The notes under the pieces were generated by a model, which did no database searches, had not been told where the DNA came from, and saw nothing but the letters and a program-made list of their open reading frames with translations. From Bolinopsis microptera (lineage: Eukaryota; Ctenophora; Tentaculata; Lobata; Bolinopsidae), in the NCBI RefSeq assembly GCF_026151205.1, contig NC_087078.1, positions 14,401,118 through 14,465,117 on the forward strand: a stretch of 64,000 nucleotides of DNA, in the 5' to 3' direction. The translations under genes and the position numbers were made by a program. Shown piece by piece: positions 11,201 through 24,000 of this stretch; position 1 is the stretch's first letter; each line of letters opens with the position of its first letter.

Positions 11201-14096
11201 TCAGTCTTCTTTCTTGTTCAACGTCCACAGGTAATAACTGAACACACTCAAGGCCGAGAACCAAAGTGCTGAGGGAAGCATGAGAATTCCAGCGAAATCG
11301 TAAAGCTTTATGAACAATCCCAGAACTATGAATGCACTTACTGCTGCTAAACAAGCTATCAGGAAAGTCTGAAATTGATGTATTTATGTAACTATCTTAT
11401 ACATTTTATAAATAAAATCCGACGAATTGATTCGGAAAATATAATTTTAGTAACTTTAAAAAAGAAATGAACTAAATAAAAAGTAATGTCAATCACAAGT
11501 ATTTACTTAAATCACAAATTATGTCACGGTTGCTCAAGTATGTTGTTGCGGTGATTGAAATGTGGCCAATGTGAGGTTTTGATCGATTTACAAATTGATC
11601 GTATTTATTTGTGCAGTAATGCTTTATTTGCTATCTTAAAGTATAAATAGTTACTATTCTGTTTGTTCACATCTAATACAGTACACACTAATATTTTACT
11701 AACCACCATCAGCTCGTTGTACCCAAACAAGAAAATCGGCCACATTAAACAAAGCGCCTTGTAATTCGCTACAATAGCTACTGTTAATTGATTATTAAAG
11801 ACTTTGTAGTTTGATGCTATGATGACAGCCAACGCAGCTCCACCCTCTACTAAAGTGATGAAAACATATCCAGTTGCTGCTATAGGATAGCTTGTGCCAG
11901 TTGGTAGGAGAGTGGGTTTCATCATTTTGTCGTATCTAAGATATTAAAGATTGTGAACTTTAAGCTTAGTGTCTACCAATGAGCTGATTGCTGCTTCCAA
12001 GTGGCTTTTCATCCTCGACTAGTAGTTATAATAATGCATGTTCCTTTTGGCGAGACTTTTCTTAAAATTTATACAGTGATTGTCAACCAAGAGAGAATTT
12101 TTCCCAAAATTTGCTGTGTGTTAGTTTCCCCAAATATTATTTGGATCAGGTATATAAATAGATTTGGACATTACTGATACGTTTTTCACTGCAATGGAAA
12201 TATTATTATATGTATAGCTGACTCACCATAATCAAGTTTTCGAAATGAAATAGCACAGCTGGCCAAATAAAGTAGAATGCTTTGAAGAACAGAAAGACAG
12301 CTGCAGTTGATACACTCTTGAATAATTCATATCGAGACACTTGAAGTCCAGCAAAGACGGCAACCCCATCTAACATGCCTGTAACCACATATGCTGCAGC
12401 AATGTATCCAAAAGAGGAACCAGGTGTCCAAGATGGTTTCTTATATTTGTCGTAACTGGTTGATATATGGTGAATAAAAAATCAGTACAACCCACATTTA
12501 AAAAGCTTCCCCCTACTTTCCTTAATTCTGAGCACTTCTTTTTCCAGATTCATTTTCCTTAATCCTTAATGCAATGGTACCTTAATCCTGATCAAAGTTT
12601 TTCTTAAATTTAGGGCCAGCTTTTCATTTGTGGTATGTAATCTGTCTGAAGCTGTGTGCTATTTATACCCATTGTTTGATCCCTATCATATTTTGTGATT
12701 TACTGCCTAGAATTCTTGCGGATTTTAGTGATATGTTAGTGATATTACGATTGTTGTTGAAGTTTGATGTGTTTGATTGATGATAATATAGCCACACCAG
12801 GTGCTTACCAATAGAATCTGCACAAAGTAGAGAAGAGATAGTATGTATGCAAAAAATGCTGTTTTGTAAAGGGTCAGAGCTAAGAACAAGGGGGTCCAAG
12901 TGGCAGCATTGAAGACTTCCTGTTTTGAAGCAAATAATGAGAGCCCCATTCCCTCAATAACGCTAACTCCTGTATTGACTACTGCAAGGAATACAAAGGA
13001 CCACTCTGGAACCCACTCTGGCTGTTTAAGAGCTTTGTATCTAAAATTTTGGCCATATTAGTTTTCAAATTAAATTTAGGTCAAACTGAGATACTGCATC
13101 CATTAGATTTAGGTTTATACACACTGCACTGTACGCTAGTTTAATCAGTATTATATCACATATGGATAATGGATAATGCATAATGGATAATGCATAATGC
13201 ATAATGGATAATGGATAATGGATAAGGTAAAACATTATTTTATATTTTAGACACTGTTATATTGTGTGCTGTTAAACGAGGCAGAAAAATGAAGTGATCG
13301 ATTGTTATATTTATCTTTTGACACCTACCACAAATGGCTGCACTATGAAGAAGTAAGAAAATGGCCATGCATAGAAGAAGGTAAGGAAAACAGCAAAGGC
13401 AAAGAGCATTGAGCATTTCCATCTTTCATTTGGAGTACTCTTCGATACGATCATTATTGCTGCTGCACCATGAGCAAGACTAAAGCCAAACCAAATACTC
13501 ATCAAGAGTTCAGCCATATCATCTGGCAACCATTCTGGTTTTTTCATTGCCTCATATCTGGAGAAATAGATGGTTTTAAAATTTTCAGCCTCTCAGAGAT
13601 TAAAGCTATGTCCCAAGGTCCAAAATTTTTGCAGCTGGTTAACATGCAGGCTAGCTTTACAGCTTTTCAGCACAAAAGAATGAAACCCATAATTTGGATG
13701 CAGCACACAGCTTCAGACCATTATAATAAATTACAATTAAATGCATTAAAAATTTGTCTATTGAAATATGAATTTATTTGAAGAGTACGTGAAGATAAAA
13801 TCTAAAAGTTGGGATGCAATGTCATTGAAAAGGAACTGTTGACCCTGAAAATAATTATCAATAAATCATGTTTATACTTATAAAACCAATGTCATTGCAT
13901 CCCCTTCCAATTTCCATTTAATTATGCAAATTCAATGTTCATGCTAAAACTAGCAGAGAGAGACAAATTAAGCTAAACTTTCAACTCACGTGTCTTTGCT
14001 GGTATCAAGCCAAGTAAACAGTGTAATGGTAATTAGAGTTGGGATAAACAGACAAATCACCCACCATAGCCATCTTCCTCCATGACAGTTATACAT
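11201..14096 (-). CDS. TSPO: Translocator protein (TSPO/TspO family) with four alternative TM2-TM3 exons
   Basis: TSPO is a five-helix outer mitochondrial membrane protein that binds porphyrins and cholesterol. Exon 1 (14096-13990) starts MYNCHGGRWLWW and encodes TM1. Four homologous exons follow: 13557-13329, 13040-12809, 12455-12227 and 11935-11704. Each encodes TM2-TM3 (KPEWLP, QPEWVP, KPSWTP, KPTLLP, then WP-type TM3). The last exon (11368-11201) encodes TM4-TM5 (LPSALWF...YYLWTLN), ending at TGA. Exon 1 ends in phase 2; every middle exon enters in phase 2 and leaves in phase 0; the last exon enters in phase 0. Exon 1 plus one middle exon plus the last gives 167 or 168 residues, the usual TSPO length. 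Joining two middle exons shifts frame. An in-frame TAA lies two codons before the ATG. The family call rests on recalled similarity to TSPO. Confidence 0.82.
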
Positions 14097-14823
14097 ATTT
14101 TATCTTTTTCCCCCTAGAATTATATAATATGCCACTTATTCTAAGCATATAATAAAAAAATTACTTGTTGAATTTGTTCACGAAAAAAAAGTTGCAGACT
14201 ATTGCACACTAGCTTTAAAAGGTAAACAATATTTAATACAATTTTACTTCACTAACAAGAAACATTTACATTTTAAAATCAAAACTGCATACACACCATA
14301 CAAATTGTGACCGACAACAAAATGCAGACTACACACAACACTGACCTACAAACACTCTTGTACCAGGAAAGGAGACTGTATTACGTCATGTGTTGAACAC
14401 AGCTACAGTTATTATCCTATTGTTTTCAGTTATAAGCCAAGTGACATGTTCTCACTTCACGTTCCTCAATACAGTAGAAAATAAATGTTATTCGAGGCTC
14501 AAAATCTGTCGAAATAAAGTAAACTTTTCCTCGAGAAACAATTATAACTGCTACCTTGGCGCACATATTTATTCAAGTAATTATATATTATTACGTTTCC
14601 AATTTAAATTGATGTCAATTAATTTGCTCATTTAAGCATTTAATTGAAGTGTACAGTATTGGTTTCAGGGGATAAAGTATTCTCCTTTTTGATTAGATAT
14701 CAACAATTTATCTGGGATTTGAAATAGTAATAGTCTCAAACACAATTTATTATTATCATCATGGACACTCTTTAATAATGACATTCAAATAAATAAATCC
14801 CTAATTCCAAGGAGAAAGTCAGT
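14097..14823. other. Intergenic, divergent TSPO/DCTD promoter region
   Basis: The two genes are transcribed away from each other, so both promoters should lie in these ~730 bp. I see no clear TATA box or other element. A frame at 14390-14635 looks like a signal peptide plus cysteines but has no ATG. Confidence 0.4.
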
Positions 14824-15390
14824 ATGAAACGAAGTAACTACCTAGACTGGGATACCTACTTTATGTCAGTTGCATTCCTCACATCCCAAAGGAGTAAAGA
14901 CCCAGTAACCCAAGTGGGAGCATGTATTGTAAATCCAGAGAAAAAAATCGTTGGCGTCGGATACAATGGAATGCCAACAGGATGCAACGATGATCAGTTA
15001 CCTTGGGGTCGTGAAGGAGAGACAATGTGCGAAACTAAATATGCATTTGTGTGTCATGCTGAAATGAATGCAGTTTTAAACAAGAACTCTGCTGATGTGA
15101 AGGGCTGCACAATTTATGTGTCCCTGTTTCCTTGCAATGAATGCACTAAAATCATCATTCAAGGTGGCATAAGTAAAATAGTATATTTTTCTAAGAAGAA
15201 CAGTGATTCTCCTAGTCATAAAGCTTCAGTAAGAATGCTTGAACTTGCTGGAGTTAGTTTTCGGCAGTTTATTCCAAAAGAAGATAAGTTTGTCATTGAT
15301 TTCAACGTTTATCCTGATGTCAAGTATGAGGCAATTGAGACAGAGGAAAAAGAGAACAGTGCAGGGACCTCAAGTACAGATGGCTGTTAA
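14824..15390 (+). CDS. DCTD: Deoxycytidylate (dCMP) deaminase
   Basis: Converts dCMP to dUMP in the cytosol, supplying thymidylate synthase. It is a single exon of 188 residues (human enzyme 178). The zinc-dependent deaminase motifs are intact: CHAEMNA (zinc-binding H and catalytic E, about residues 79-85) and PCNEC (zinc cysteines, about residues 103-107). Other family hallmarks are RSKDP..QVGACIV near residue 25 and GYNGMP near residue 48. The C-terminus has a short acidic, serine-rich tail. The ATG follows CAG by one base (14820-14822), but the pyrimidine tract before it is weak. The next gene starts 0.7 kb downstream on the same strand. Confidence 0.95.
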   Translation: MKRSNYLDWDTYFMSVAFLTSQRSKDPVTQVGACIVNPEKKIVGVGYNGMPTGCNDDQLPWGREGETMCETKYAFVCHAEMNAVLNKNSADVKGCTIYVSLFPCNECTKIIIQGGISKIVYFSKKNSDSPSHKASVRMLELAGVSFRQFIPKEDKFVIDFNVYPDVKYEAIETEEKENSAGTSSTDGC

Positions 15391-16097
15391 ATTTTTAATA
15401 TATAATCTCATTGTTATAAAAAGACTCAATATAAATTAATGACTATTTTAATAGATTTAGATATTCTTAATTTTTGAAGCTTGTAACCAGTAAATACAAA
15501 ACTTTATTTAAATATTTATAACTTAAATAAATAGCAAATTATTGTCTGCTACTGTATTAGACATACCAAATTGTATATTTTATCTTATAATTAAATTAGG
15601 TATATTTAATATTTGTTTGTATTCGATTCACCAATTTGATGGCACATTTCTTATTTTAAAAATTGTTTATGCATTTTTAATTATTATTATGTTATGCTTT
15701 TCTTAAATAAATAAAATATTTATTCCTTTGTAAGAACAGTTATTTATTAACTGTTAAATCATATTTTTTATTTTTGGTGACTCATGTTTTAAATTGTTCA
15801 GGTTCAACCATGTTTGACTATCTTTCTATGGCCTACAAACTCAAATATTAGCCTATTTTATTACTTAAACTGAAGTTTGCAATCTTTACTCGTTTATAGT
15901 CGTATTCAGTCTCTATTTTGGTATGTTACAACTTATTCTCAATGTGCTTACAGATTTGGAGCACCGATAATATAACGAATTGTCTAAAATTTCAATTTGT
16001 ATCATATTGTGTTATAATCATAAGTTGTAGTTATAAGTTTAAATTTATTGAATACTTATACTTTGTAAATTTAACTGATTGTCGCTACAGGAGGGTC
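15391..16097. other. Intergenic, DCTD 3' UTR and MLST8 upstream
   Basis: Very AT-rich, with several AATAAA signals (for example near 15529 and 15707), so the DCTD transcript probably ends here. No further gene seen. Confidence 0.5.
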
Positions 16098-17259
16098 ATG
16101 GTACAGATGGATTTGATTCTTGCAACAGCAGGATTTGATTACATGATCAGATTGTGGTCCCCTCATAATGCTACTTGCTTCAAGAAACTCGGTCATAGAG
16201 ACAGTCAGGTTTTTAATTTTGCTGCTTTTTTTCTAAATTTCATATGAATTATAACCTTGCATTATCGTTACGACTTTCAAATTATCACTGATCAGAAATA
16301 ATTATTATTAACGTTATAAGAATATAAGAATCTATACCAAAGGTTTCTCCCTAGAAGTAATCCCAATAAGTATCAAATAATCACACGTCTATTTCAAGGT
16401 GAACAAACTCGACATTTCAACTGATGGTAAACACTTGGTCGCTGCTGGACACCAGCAGATAAGAGTCTATGATCTGGCCTCCCCCTCTCCCTACCCCTCA
16501 ATGACCTACGATAAACTCAACAAAAACGTGACCTCTGTAGGATTCCAGAGCCTGAAACAGTGGATCTACACTGGCGGAGAGGATGGTTTAGTTTGTATCT
16601 GGGACATAAGAACGGCTGTGTGCCAGAGAAAGTTAAAACTGCCCTCTGCTGTAAACTCTGTAACTTTGCATCCTGATCAAACTGTGCTGTTTGTAGGCCA
16701 GGAGAACACATCCTGTTCCTACTGGGATCTCAGGCAAAACAAGGAGGTTGTGATACACAAAAACATGACCAAAGAGGGTAGCATTCAGAGTGTGTCTGTC
16801 AACAACATCGCCAGTCAGCTTTGTGCTATTGACAACAAGGGTTTGTTGCGGTTGTGGGACATTAAGGATATGAGCCAGCCCAAATGTGTCACTTCCGAAC
16901 AGTGTCACCTGACAAGAGGGCTAAAGTGCACTTTCTCCCCCGACTGTGAAACAATCGCCACCACAAGTTCCGATACCACAGCTCGACTTTGGAACATCAC
17001 AGAAGATGGGATCGTGTTGGACAAAACATTCTCGACTCCTGATCAAAAGTGGGTTTGGGACGCGGTATTTTCTACGGACTCACAGTTCCTGTTCACTGCC
17101 TCTTCAGACGGGACAGTGAGATTGTGGGACTCCCAAGTTGCTGGTACTCCTAAACAGGAGTACGCAGCTCATCAGAAGGCGGTTGTGTCCATTGCGTTCT
17201 GGGATAGGGAAGCGGCAAACTTCTACTCTAAGGAGAATAGCACGGAGTCTGAGAGCTGA
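16098..17259 (+). CDS. MLST8: MLST8/LST8, WD40 subunit of TOR complexes
   Basis: LST8 binds the TOR kinase domain in TORC1 and TORC2. Two exons, 16098-16208 and 16399-17259, join in phase 0 across ...HRDSQ|VNKLDIS, giving 323 residues (human 326). The protein is a seven-blade WD40 propeller from end to end: ILATAGFDYMIRLW, IRVYDL, YTGGEDGLVCIWD, VGQENTSCSYWD, LLRLWD, TTSSDTTARLWN and TASSDGTVRLWD. The order and spacing match mLST8, including HQKAVVSIAF near the end. An ATG at codon 4 could also serve as start. The first ATG lies 7 bases after the acceptor-like GTCGCTACAG. No odd feature was noted. Confidence 0.93.
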
Positions 17260-18030
17260 GGGATTGTTTGGGTGTTATGAGTTGTGCCAACTTTTATTTG
17301 TGATTCTTTTCGAACATTGGTTGTGACGAAATGTTTGCGGCGGCCGGCGACATTTAAGATTAAAACTTTTAAAATTAAAAAATAAATTAATAATTTGTAC
17401 TACTGTGCAGCTGAGACCTTTTTTATATATTATGGTTTTAATAATGTACATTTTTGCACTCGATATCAGTCTTTGGCGTGAATATTTGACCAGTATTCTT
17501 TCGTGCATGACAGGGTTCATTTTGAAGTTTTTGAGCTTACATTTTCATTGTGGAAAACAAGTGTTGGGACTGTAAAACCGATGACTTTTGGAAGTGTTGA
17601 CTTCTCTTTTTGATGCTCTTTGATTAAATTTTATTCATGCTGTACCCAAAATATTTTGATTGTATAAATTTACGTTGTGTTTGTTGTTGATAATTTTTCC
17701 TATTATTCATTATTTCTGAAACCGTTTTGTACTGTATAATTATTCACATTATGCACATAAAAAGTTAATTGTTCTGTTGTTCCTAGAATTAATTGGATTA
17801 GAGACTTCTTATCATGCTAAGAAAACAATTTTTAGGACAGCAATGTGATTTTTATCATCTACAATATTTAGTACAATTACCGTTTGAAATTAGATATACC
17901 AACAATGTAAATTCTTCAAAATTCTCAAGAAAGTCCTTTTTATACGTCATCTAGGTTATGAAAATATGTGGTGCATACATGTTTTCAACTTAACAAAGCG
18001 ATATAGAAGAGAAAATGCTGTGAACTGAAA
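17260..18030. other. Intergenic between MLST8 and ZGRF1
   Basis: Contains the MLST8 3' UTR. No coding or RNA gene recognised. Confidence 0.5.
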
Positions 18031-21000
18031 ATGAAAACATACAAAGTACTTTATACTCACCAGAAAACAAAGAAGTCCAAAGTGTGGCAGGTAGTTTTAT
18101 GTTATAAACATCTGATAGTTTCTAAAGTAAAAAAAGAAGACCACTCAATCTCAATTGGATTGGTTATGTATAAAGTCTATACTTCAAAAACAAGTTTCAC
18201 AAATTCAGCTATTGCCCGCTCCAGTTGAATCACTATGAAATGTTTTGAAACGTTTATTGATAAAGCATGCAACAATTACTTACGAGTGTAATATTTTGAT
18301 TACTGTTATTAAATATTCCTGACATGTTTTCTCACACGATAAGTACATTGCAGGATGGTGTGCTGAAAGAAGTAAACAACACAAAACTCTCTCTTATCGC
18401 TGATAACGGTCGTCACGTGGAATCTGTCTTTACTAAATCGGAGAATATTATCGTTGGAGATGAGATTGAGAGCGATGGACATCTTATACTCATTGATGTA
18501 AGCATCTTAAATTACTCACTTCATTTATCAGCATCTTTACATAAGGGGGAACTAGAAATCTTTAATCTCTGTAAGAAATACCTCTGGTACTCTTTTTTTC
18601 GAATCTGAGTTGTAGTGATGTTACTGTTAAAAGCGATTCTTCTAGAGATTAACGTGACCTTATGTAACTTTTGTCTTTTGGGGTTCTATAATATTCTCAG
18701 ATATCTTCTTGTCACGAACCTGATTACTATAGGCATGATTATATATGGTCTTATTGGTACGAGAATTAGCGTAGGAAATTGGAAGGAATTCATATATCAG
18801 TCAAAGAGCCTTTCAGGTTAAACATCATACTTCAAATCCATAACTGTATTTGATTTAAGAAAGCATACAATATAAATATTATATACATTCCTATACCTCA
18901 TATATTGAAAATGAATATAAATTCAATATACATGTTACAGTAGCATAATATACCATGTTCGGCATGTACCTGTAACCTGATCGGGGTTGAGATTAGGGGC
19001 CGGCAGGATGAGAATATTCTAAGGGTTACAGCTTCGTGTCGGTTATTTTAGTGCCACATCATAATTGTGGCATGATAACGTTAAACTTGATTATATTATA
19101 CCTTATAATCTTACATAATGTATTTTTTACGTTCGTTTTGTATAAGGAAAAACGATTTATTCTAAACAGTGCTCATGTACATTGAGCAAGAGCGGTCGCG
19201 TGCAATGAATAAGTTATAGGCAAGAATAATCGCACGCTATAAATTTAGCTTGTTCAACATCTATTTAAAATTACTAGCACGAAATCGTTCATGAATAAAT
19301 TATACAATTTGAAATTAAAATTTGTGAACGCTATCGTTCAAATACCTTCAAACATTACATTTTAAGGATATTGCCAAAGAAAACAGTGAGCCCAGCACAA
19401 TTACAACTACAAGATCCAATAAAGAAGCCGGGATTCGTCACCGAGCTCCCCCAATACGTCCAAAGTTTGTTTCCAAAAAGTTCACCCCTCCCGCTATGAG
19501 ACGATATCCTGTTGTTGTTAACGAGGATTCTAACACACAGAGCAGACAGGAACAACATAGTGAGAATAACAACTTATTATTGGGGAAGTTTCAGTCGAGA
19601 AAGGTTTGTTTAAAACTTCCGATTGTAATCTAGGTTTAAACTGTCTTTATTATTTTATCAGTCTCCGTTTGACAGTAGAATAACGTGTAGCAAGCTTTCA
19701 TTACATGGTTCTAAGAGATATTTTCCATGTAATTCTTTCATTTTCACCAGGTGGTACGAAACAGACCTAGTTTAGTGACGTCACTTTCTCGAACATTCCA
19801 ATCAACATCAGAAAGTTCCAATGGTAGAGCGCCCTTCGATCAGTCCTCATCATCCTCACAGATCAGTAGTTATATTACACCGAACATATCCTCAGAACGT
19901 TCTGAAAAAGGTTTGGAACTAAGAGAGATTGACAGTGATCTGAGTGTACTATTAGAAATGCCTGGTTCACAAAGAGGAACTGTCACATTATCTAAACAAT
20001 GTTTCCGTGAGGTTCCCAACATTCCTTACATTCCTTCAACTCCTGCATTCACAGAACAACGATCGATTGAAAGTATCTTCAAAGTTTTAAACGGTGCATC
20101 TAGTGGCTTGTCTCCAATGAACAACAAATCTACTTCTAAACCGGATGTAACATTTGAGAAGATTCCAGAAGAGCATCGTGAACAAAAAGTTTCAGAAAAA
20201 CTCCCAGAAATCCCTTCAACTTGTAACTTCGACGCATTCGACGACTCTATTTTCAGTCCGTCTCCTCCAAAAGGATCCTCTGGACTTTCTAAAATTTCTC
20301 AGGATAACAACCAAAGTTTTTCTTCTTCACTCGAAGGGTTTATCGATAACAAAATTGAAGAAATTGCAAGAACTGTCCCAGAAAAACACAACCAAAAGAT
20401 AAAACCCACTGACCACGATGCTCTGAAAGTTAATTCTGGTAATAAAAATGAAGATATGGCGGCCGTCAGTTGTTATGAAACCGTTGATTATTTCGATATA
20501 TTTGGCGACGATGACGGAAAAGCGGAAACTTTTGGTCCAACAGTGCTACAACTTTCAACCCAAGAAGGTTCAAAAGTAGGGAAGAATACAACGCAGGAAG
20601 AAACTGTTAGTACAGAAAACAGAAACATCGAGGAAGATCAGATTACGAATAACGGGATGAACAGTACTTTTGATGATTCTTTTGATGTTGATATTCCTTC
20701 TTGTAGCATGTGGGATATTGGAGAGGAACTTGCAGAAGAAGTTGTAGGTGGAGAGGTTGTAAGGGAAGAGGTTGTGAGGGAGGAGGTTGATAATGAGGAG
20801 GCTGAGCTAGAAAGACAGTCCAAACGGAGAAAACTGGGGAATGTGTTTAGAAATCCAAGGTAATTTTTGGAAATACCTCTTCATGTTATTATTTTTCCAA
20901 ACCATATCCTAAAAAGACCACTTACTTTTTCGCCGCTCTAAGTTCACGAAGATTAACAAAGCAACTATCTTACATGTTCAAACCTCAGGACAGTCACGGC

Positions 21001-24000
21001 TGCTGTTGAAAAACCGGCCCAGAGAAGATTCACAGTTCCATTTGCTGGTGGTGGCCAGTTCCTGGACAAAGAATCCAACTGCCAATTGATCAAACATGAA
21101 GTAAGTACGATAGTACCGTGGCAAAGTTGACATTTTTGTCTGCTTTGCGTAGGCCGCAAGACCAATTTATCGCGCCAACTTGTCCTTTATGTAGTAAAAT
21201 CTCGTGTTTTCTACGCGCATTTATAGAATTCACTACATGCACTGTTCTTGATTTGAGATGACTGTTTGAGTGCCCACGAATCACGATGCATCTCTATTGA
21301 TTTGATGATTGCTGACTTCTCAATTCATAGAACGGTTTACACTTTACATGCTGCATATCTGACTGTCCACTCAAATGTATGGGGGGGGGGGGGGGGGGTG
21401 AAACCCCCTCCCAATCACCAATGTAGCCTCTCTAGTGGTTATTACGATGTTGATTTGAACAGTTGATGATAATTTATTGTGTAAGTAACAACCGACTATT
21501 CAAATACCAAAATGCTGTAAATAATTACAATTAAACTATTTCAGTTGAAGTTTGGTAAAGAGCCTCAAAAACGACATCACCTAATTCCTGAATCGTTTTC
21601 TTCACCGAGTCATTACAAAACCACAATGCTAGATGTTATTTATGGTATGCGCCTTTGATAATTAGTTGGAATTCAAATCATGTAGGGTTTACTTAAGAAA
21701 TCTATGTTTAAATAGCGAACTTAACCAACCAGTTATTTCATGTGCGAATTGGCACAATTACCATATATAGAACTTGATTTTATGTTTTTTTAAATGTATC
21801 TTTCAAGTCCAAAATGTTGAAATGTTGAGAGCCATACCATATCATTTCAGAGCATCTTAACGTGAGTTTAGCAAAGGTATGTGAGAGATACTCCCGGCTA
21901 ACAGAACAGACGAACACAGACACAAATACTCCAGCAGTGAAGTGTCCTCATGGTGCTGCTAAAATATGCACTGTTTCTAAGGATGGTCCTAACAAGGGGC
22001 GTCAGTTTTATACTTGCAAAATGAGTAAGTACAATGAGTAAGTACAATGAGTAAGTACAATGAGTAAGTACAATGAGTAAGTACAATGAGTGAGTACCAT
22101 GAGTAAGTACAATGAGTAAGTACAATGAGTAAGTACAATGAGTAAGTACAATTAGTAAGTACAATGAGTAAGTACAATTAGTAAGTACCGTTTTGTTGCA
22201 GCGTATCAAGATTTTTTTGTAAAATGTTGAATCAACTCTAGCAGGGAAGGTGAGCATATGTTCTGAGCTTATTTTCTGAAATTTGGTAAAATGGCTTTAT
22301 TAAGTTTCTGTTAATTGATAATACCGTTTGTTTCAGAGTCGTGCGATCTATTTAAGTGGGCAGAATCTACTGTTGTTCCAACAAATCCTCAAGAACGATT
22401 CACATACTATACTCGTCAGGGTTTGAGGTAAGATAACGTAACCAACTTACTTGATACTTATGTTACTACTAATACAACCGAAATCACCATGGTTACAATC
22501 TATCAGATAAATTCGAGATATGCGAAATATTCCAGCATAACCTCAAATCAAACGTCCTCCTCAGCTTGTACAAAGGATGCCGAATAAAGCGGAAACAAAA
22601 TAGCAATCTGTACATGCTGCAACTTAGTACTCAGGATAAACATGTCAACTATAATAAGGACGATATTTGGATCATTGACTCCGGTAAGACATAGCAAACT
22701 CATTGAAATAATTTTCCAACCAAATTTTAATAAAATTCTGATGATATTCCTGTGTACACCGGACGTATTGGTTTGTCAAAGTACAAAATAAGTGTTAAAC
22801 TTAACTCTTCCCACTTTCAGCTAGTCCTCAGCCGAGTATAATGAAGAGCACATTCTACGGGCCAACTAGCAGTGGTCAGGTGGAACTGAGACTGCTAAAC
22901 TGCCATGTACCCCGTTGTGGAGCGGCCACTGTCGACGCTTTGCAGGCTCTGCGGGCTGTGGCTGAGTTGGAGATAGTTTCGGCACTAGATAAGATAAACA
23001 CTTTGCCGTTATTACCTTCTCTAGTATCTAGACGGTGAGTTTGATTTTGTAGATCGTGGAGCATCGTGTTTCATGGATTTGAAGTTGTAGGATAAAAATA
23101 AATAAATTAGCTAATTTGCAGTTAAGTATATTGGGTTGAATCTAGCTTTAAAGTTGTTTTCATTAACCCTTCACTTAATCCTTTTAGGCCAGATAACAGC
23201 AACAAATTATGTCGAGATATTGTTCTATCAGAGGACACAGAGGAGATATGTATATCCATGTGTAGAGAATACCATCTGAATGAAAAGCAAGAGGAAGCTG
23301 TCTTGGCCCTGATTAACTCACTAAAACACGGTATGTGACTTGTGAGTGACAGTAGCACCAAATATAACATTACCTTATTTTGTCTGTTGTTCTGATCATT
23401 TGACAATATCCTGATGTAGGATGTTTTTTCCTCTCTCGAATGATCTCGACATAATAATTTCTGTCAGTAAACCATTCAGAATGTATTCAGAGTGTATTCA
23501 GAGTATAACAATTATATCTCGTCTGCAGGACCCCCTATACTGTGTGTTCACGGAGTATTTGGTTCTGGTAAGAGCTATCTGTTAGCCGTGATAGTGTTGA
23601 TCTTGGTTAGAGTTCTGAGTGGACCTCAACATAGACTTCTTATCACTTCTACTACTAATGTGGCGGTGGATAATATCCTTATCAAGTCAGTGTGCAGAAT
23701 TAGTTATTTGTTTACAATTTTATGGATCGCTGTTTTTATTCTTCTAAGTTGTGATTTAGCCTTGAGTCTGCTCTGAAGGCTTCGATGAATGTATAGTAAT
23801 AAATTTCTACTAAATGCTCGCGTTTGGAAGCTTCTCCAATGTATTTCTTAAATTTTTCCATAATGCTAGCGTTATTAAGAAATATCAATATAATATCAAT
23901 AAAATTGAAATCAAACAGATTGTTAGAACTAGGGTTCGAACACTTTGTAAGGGTGGGAAGTGTGAAGAGAATACACAAGAAGATAGCACCCTACGTTCTG

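Noticed and set aside
11605-13557. A long multi-repeat membrane protein made by joining all four TM2-TM3 exons
   Set aside because: Exon phases (in at 2, out at 0) make every cassette-to-cassette junction shift frame, so a concatenated protein cannot be made.
14388-14635. Frame resembling a signal peptide followed by a cysteine-containing small protein
   Set aside because: No in-frame ATG: the ATG at 14388 is followed directly by TGT TGA, and the attractive frame begins with GTG. No acceptor or donor supports it as an exon.
21851-21876. Very short 26-base ZGRF1 exon ending at GTATGT
   Set aside because: Reading on without splicing stays open and gives the GRF zinc finger ([11 protein letters not shown]), so the exon continues to 22024.
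21898-22257. Minus-strand frame with repeated [13 protein letters not shown]
   Set aside because: Translation of the 13-bp minisatellite at 22021-22192, not a protein.
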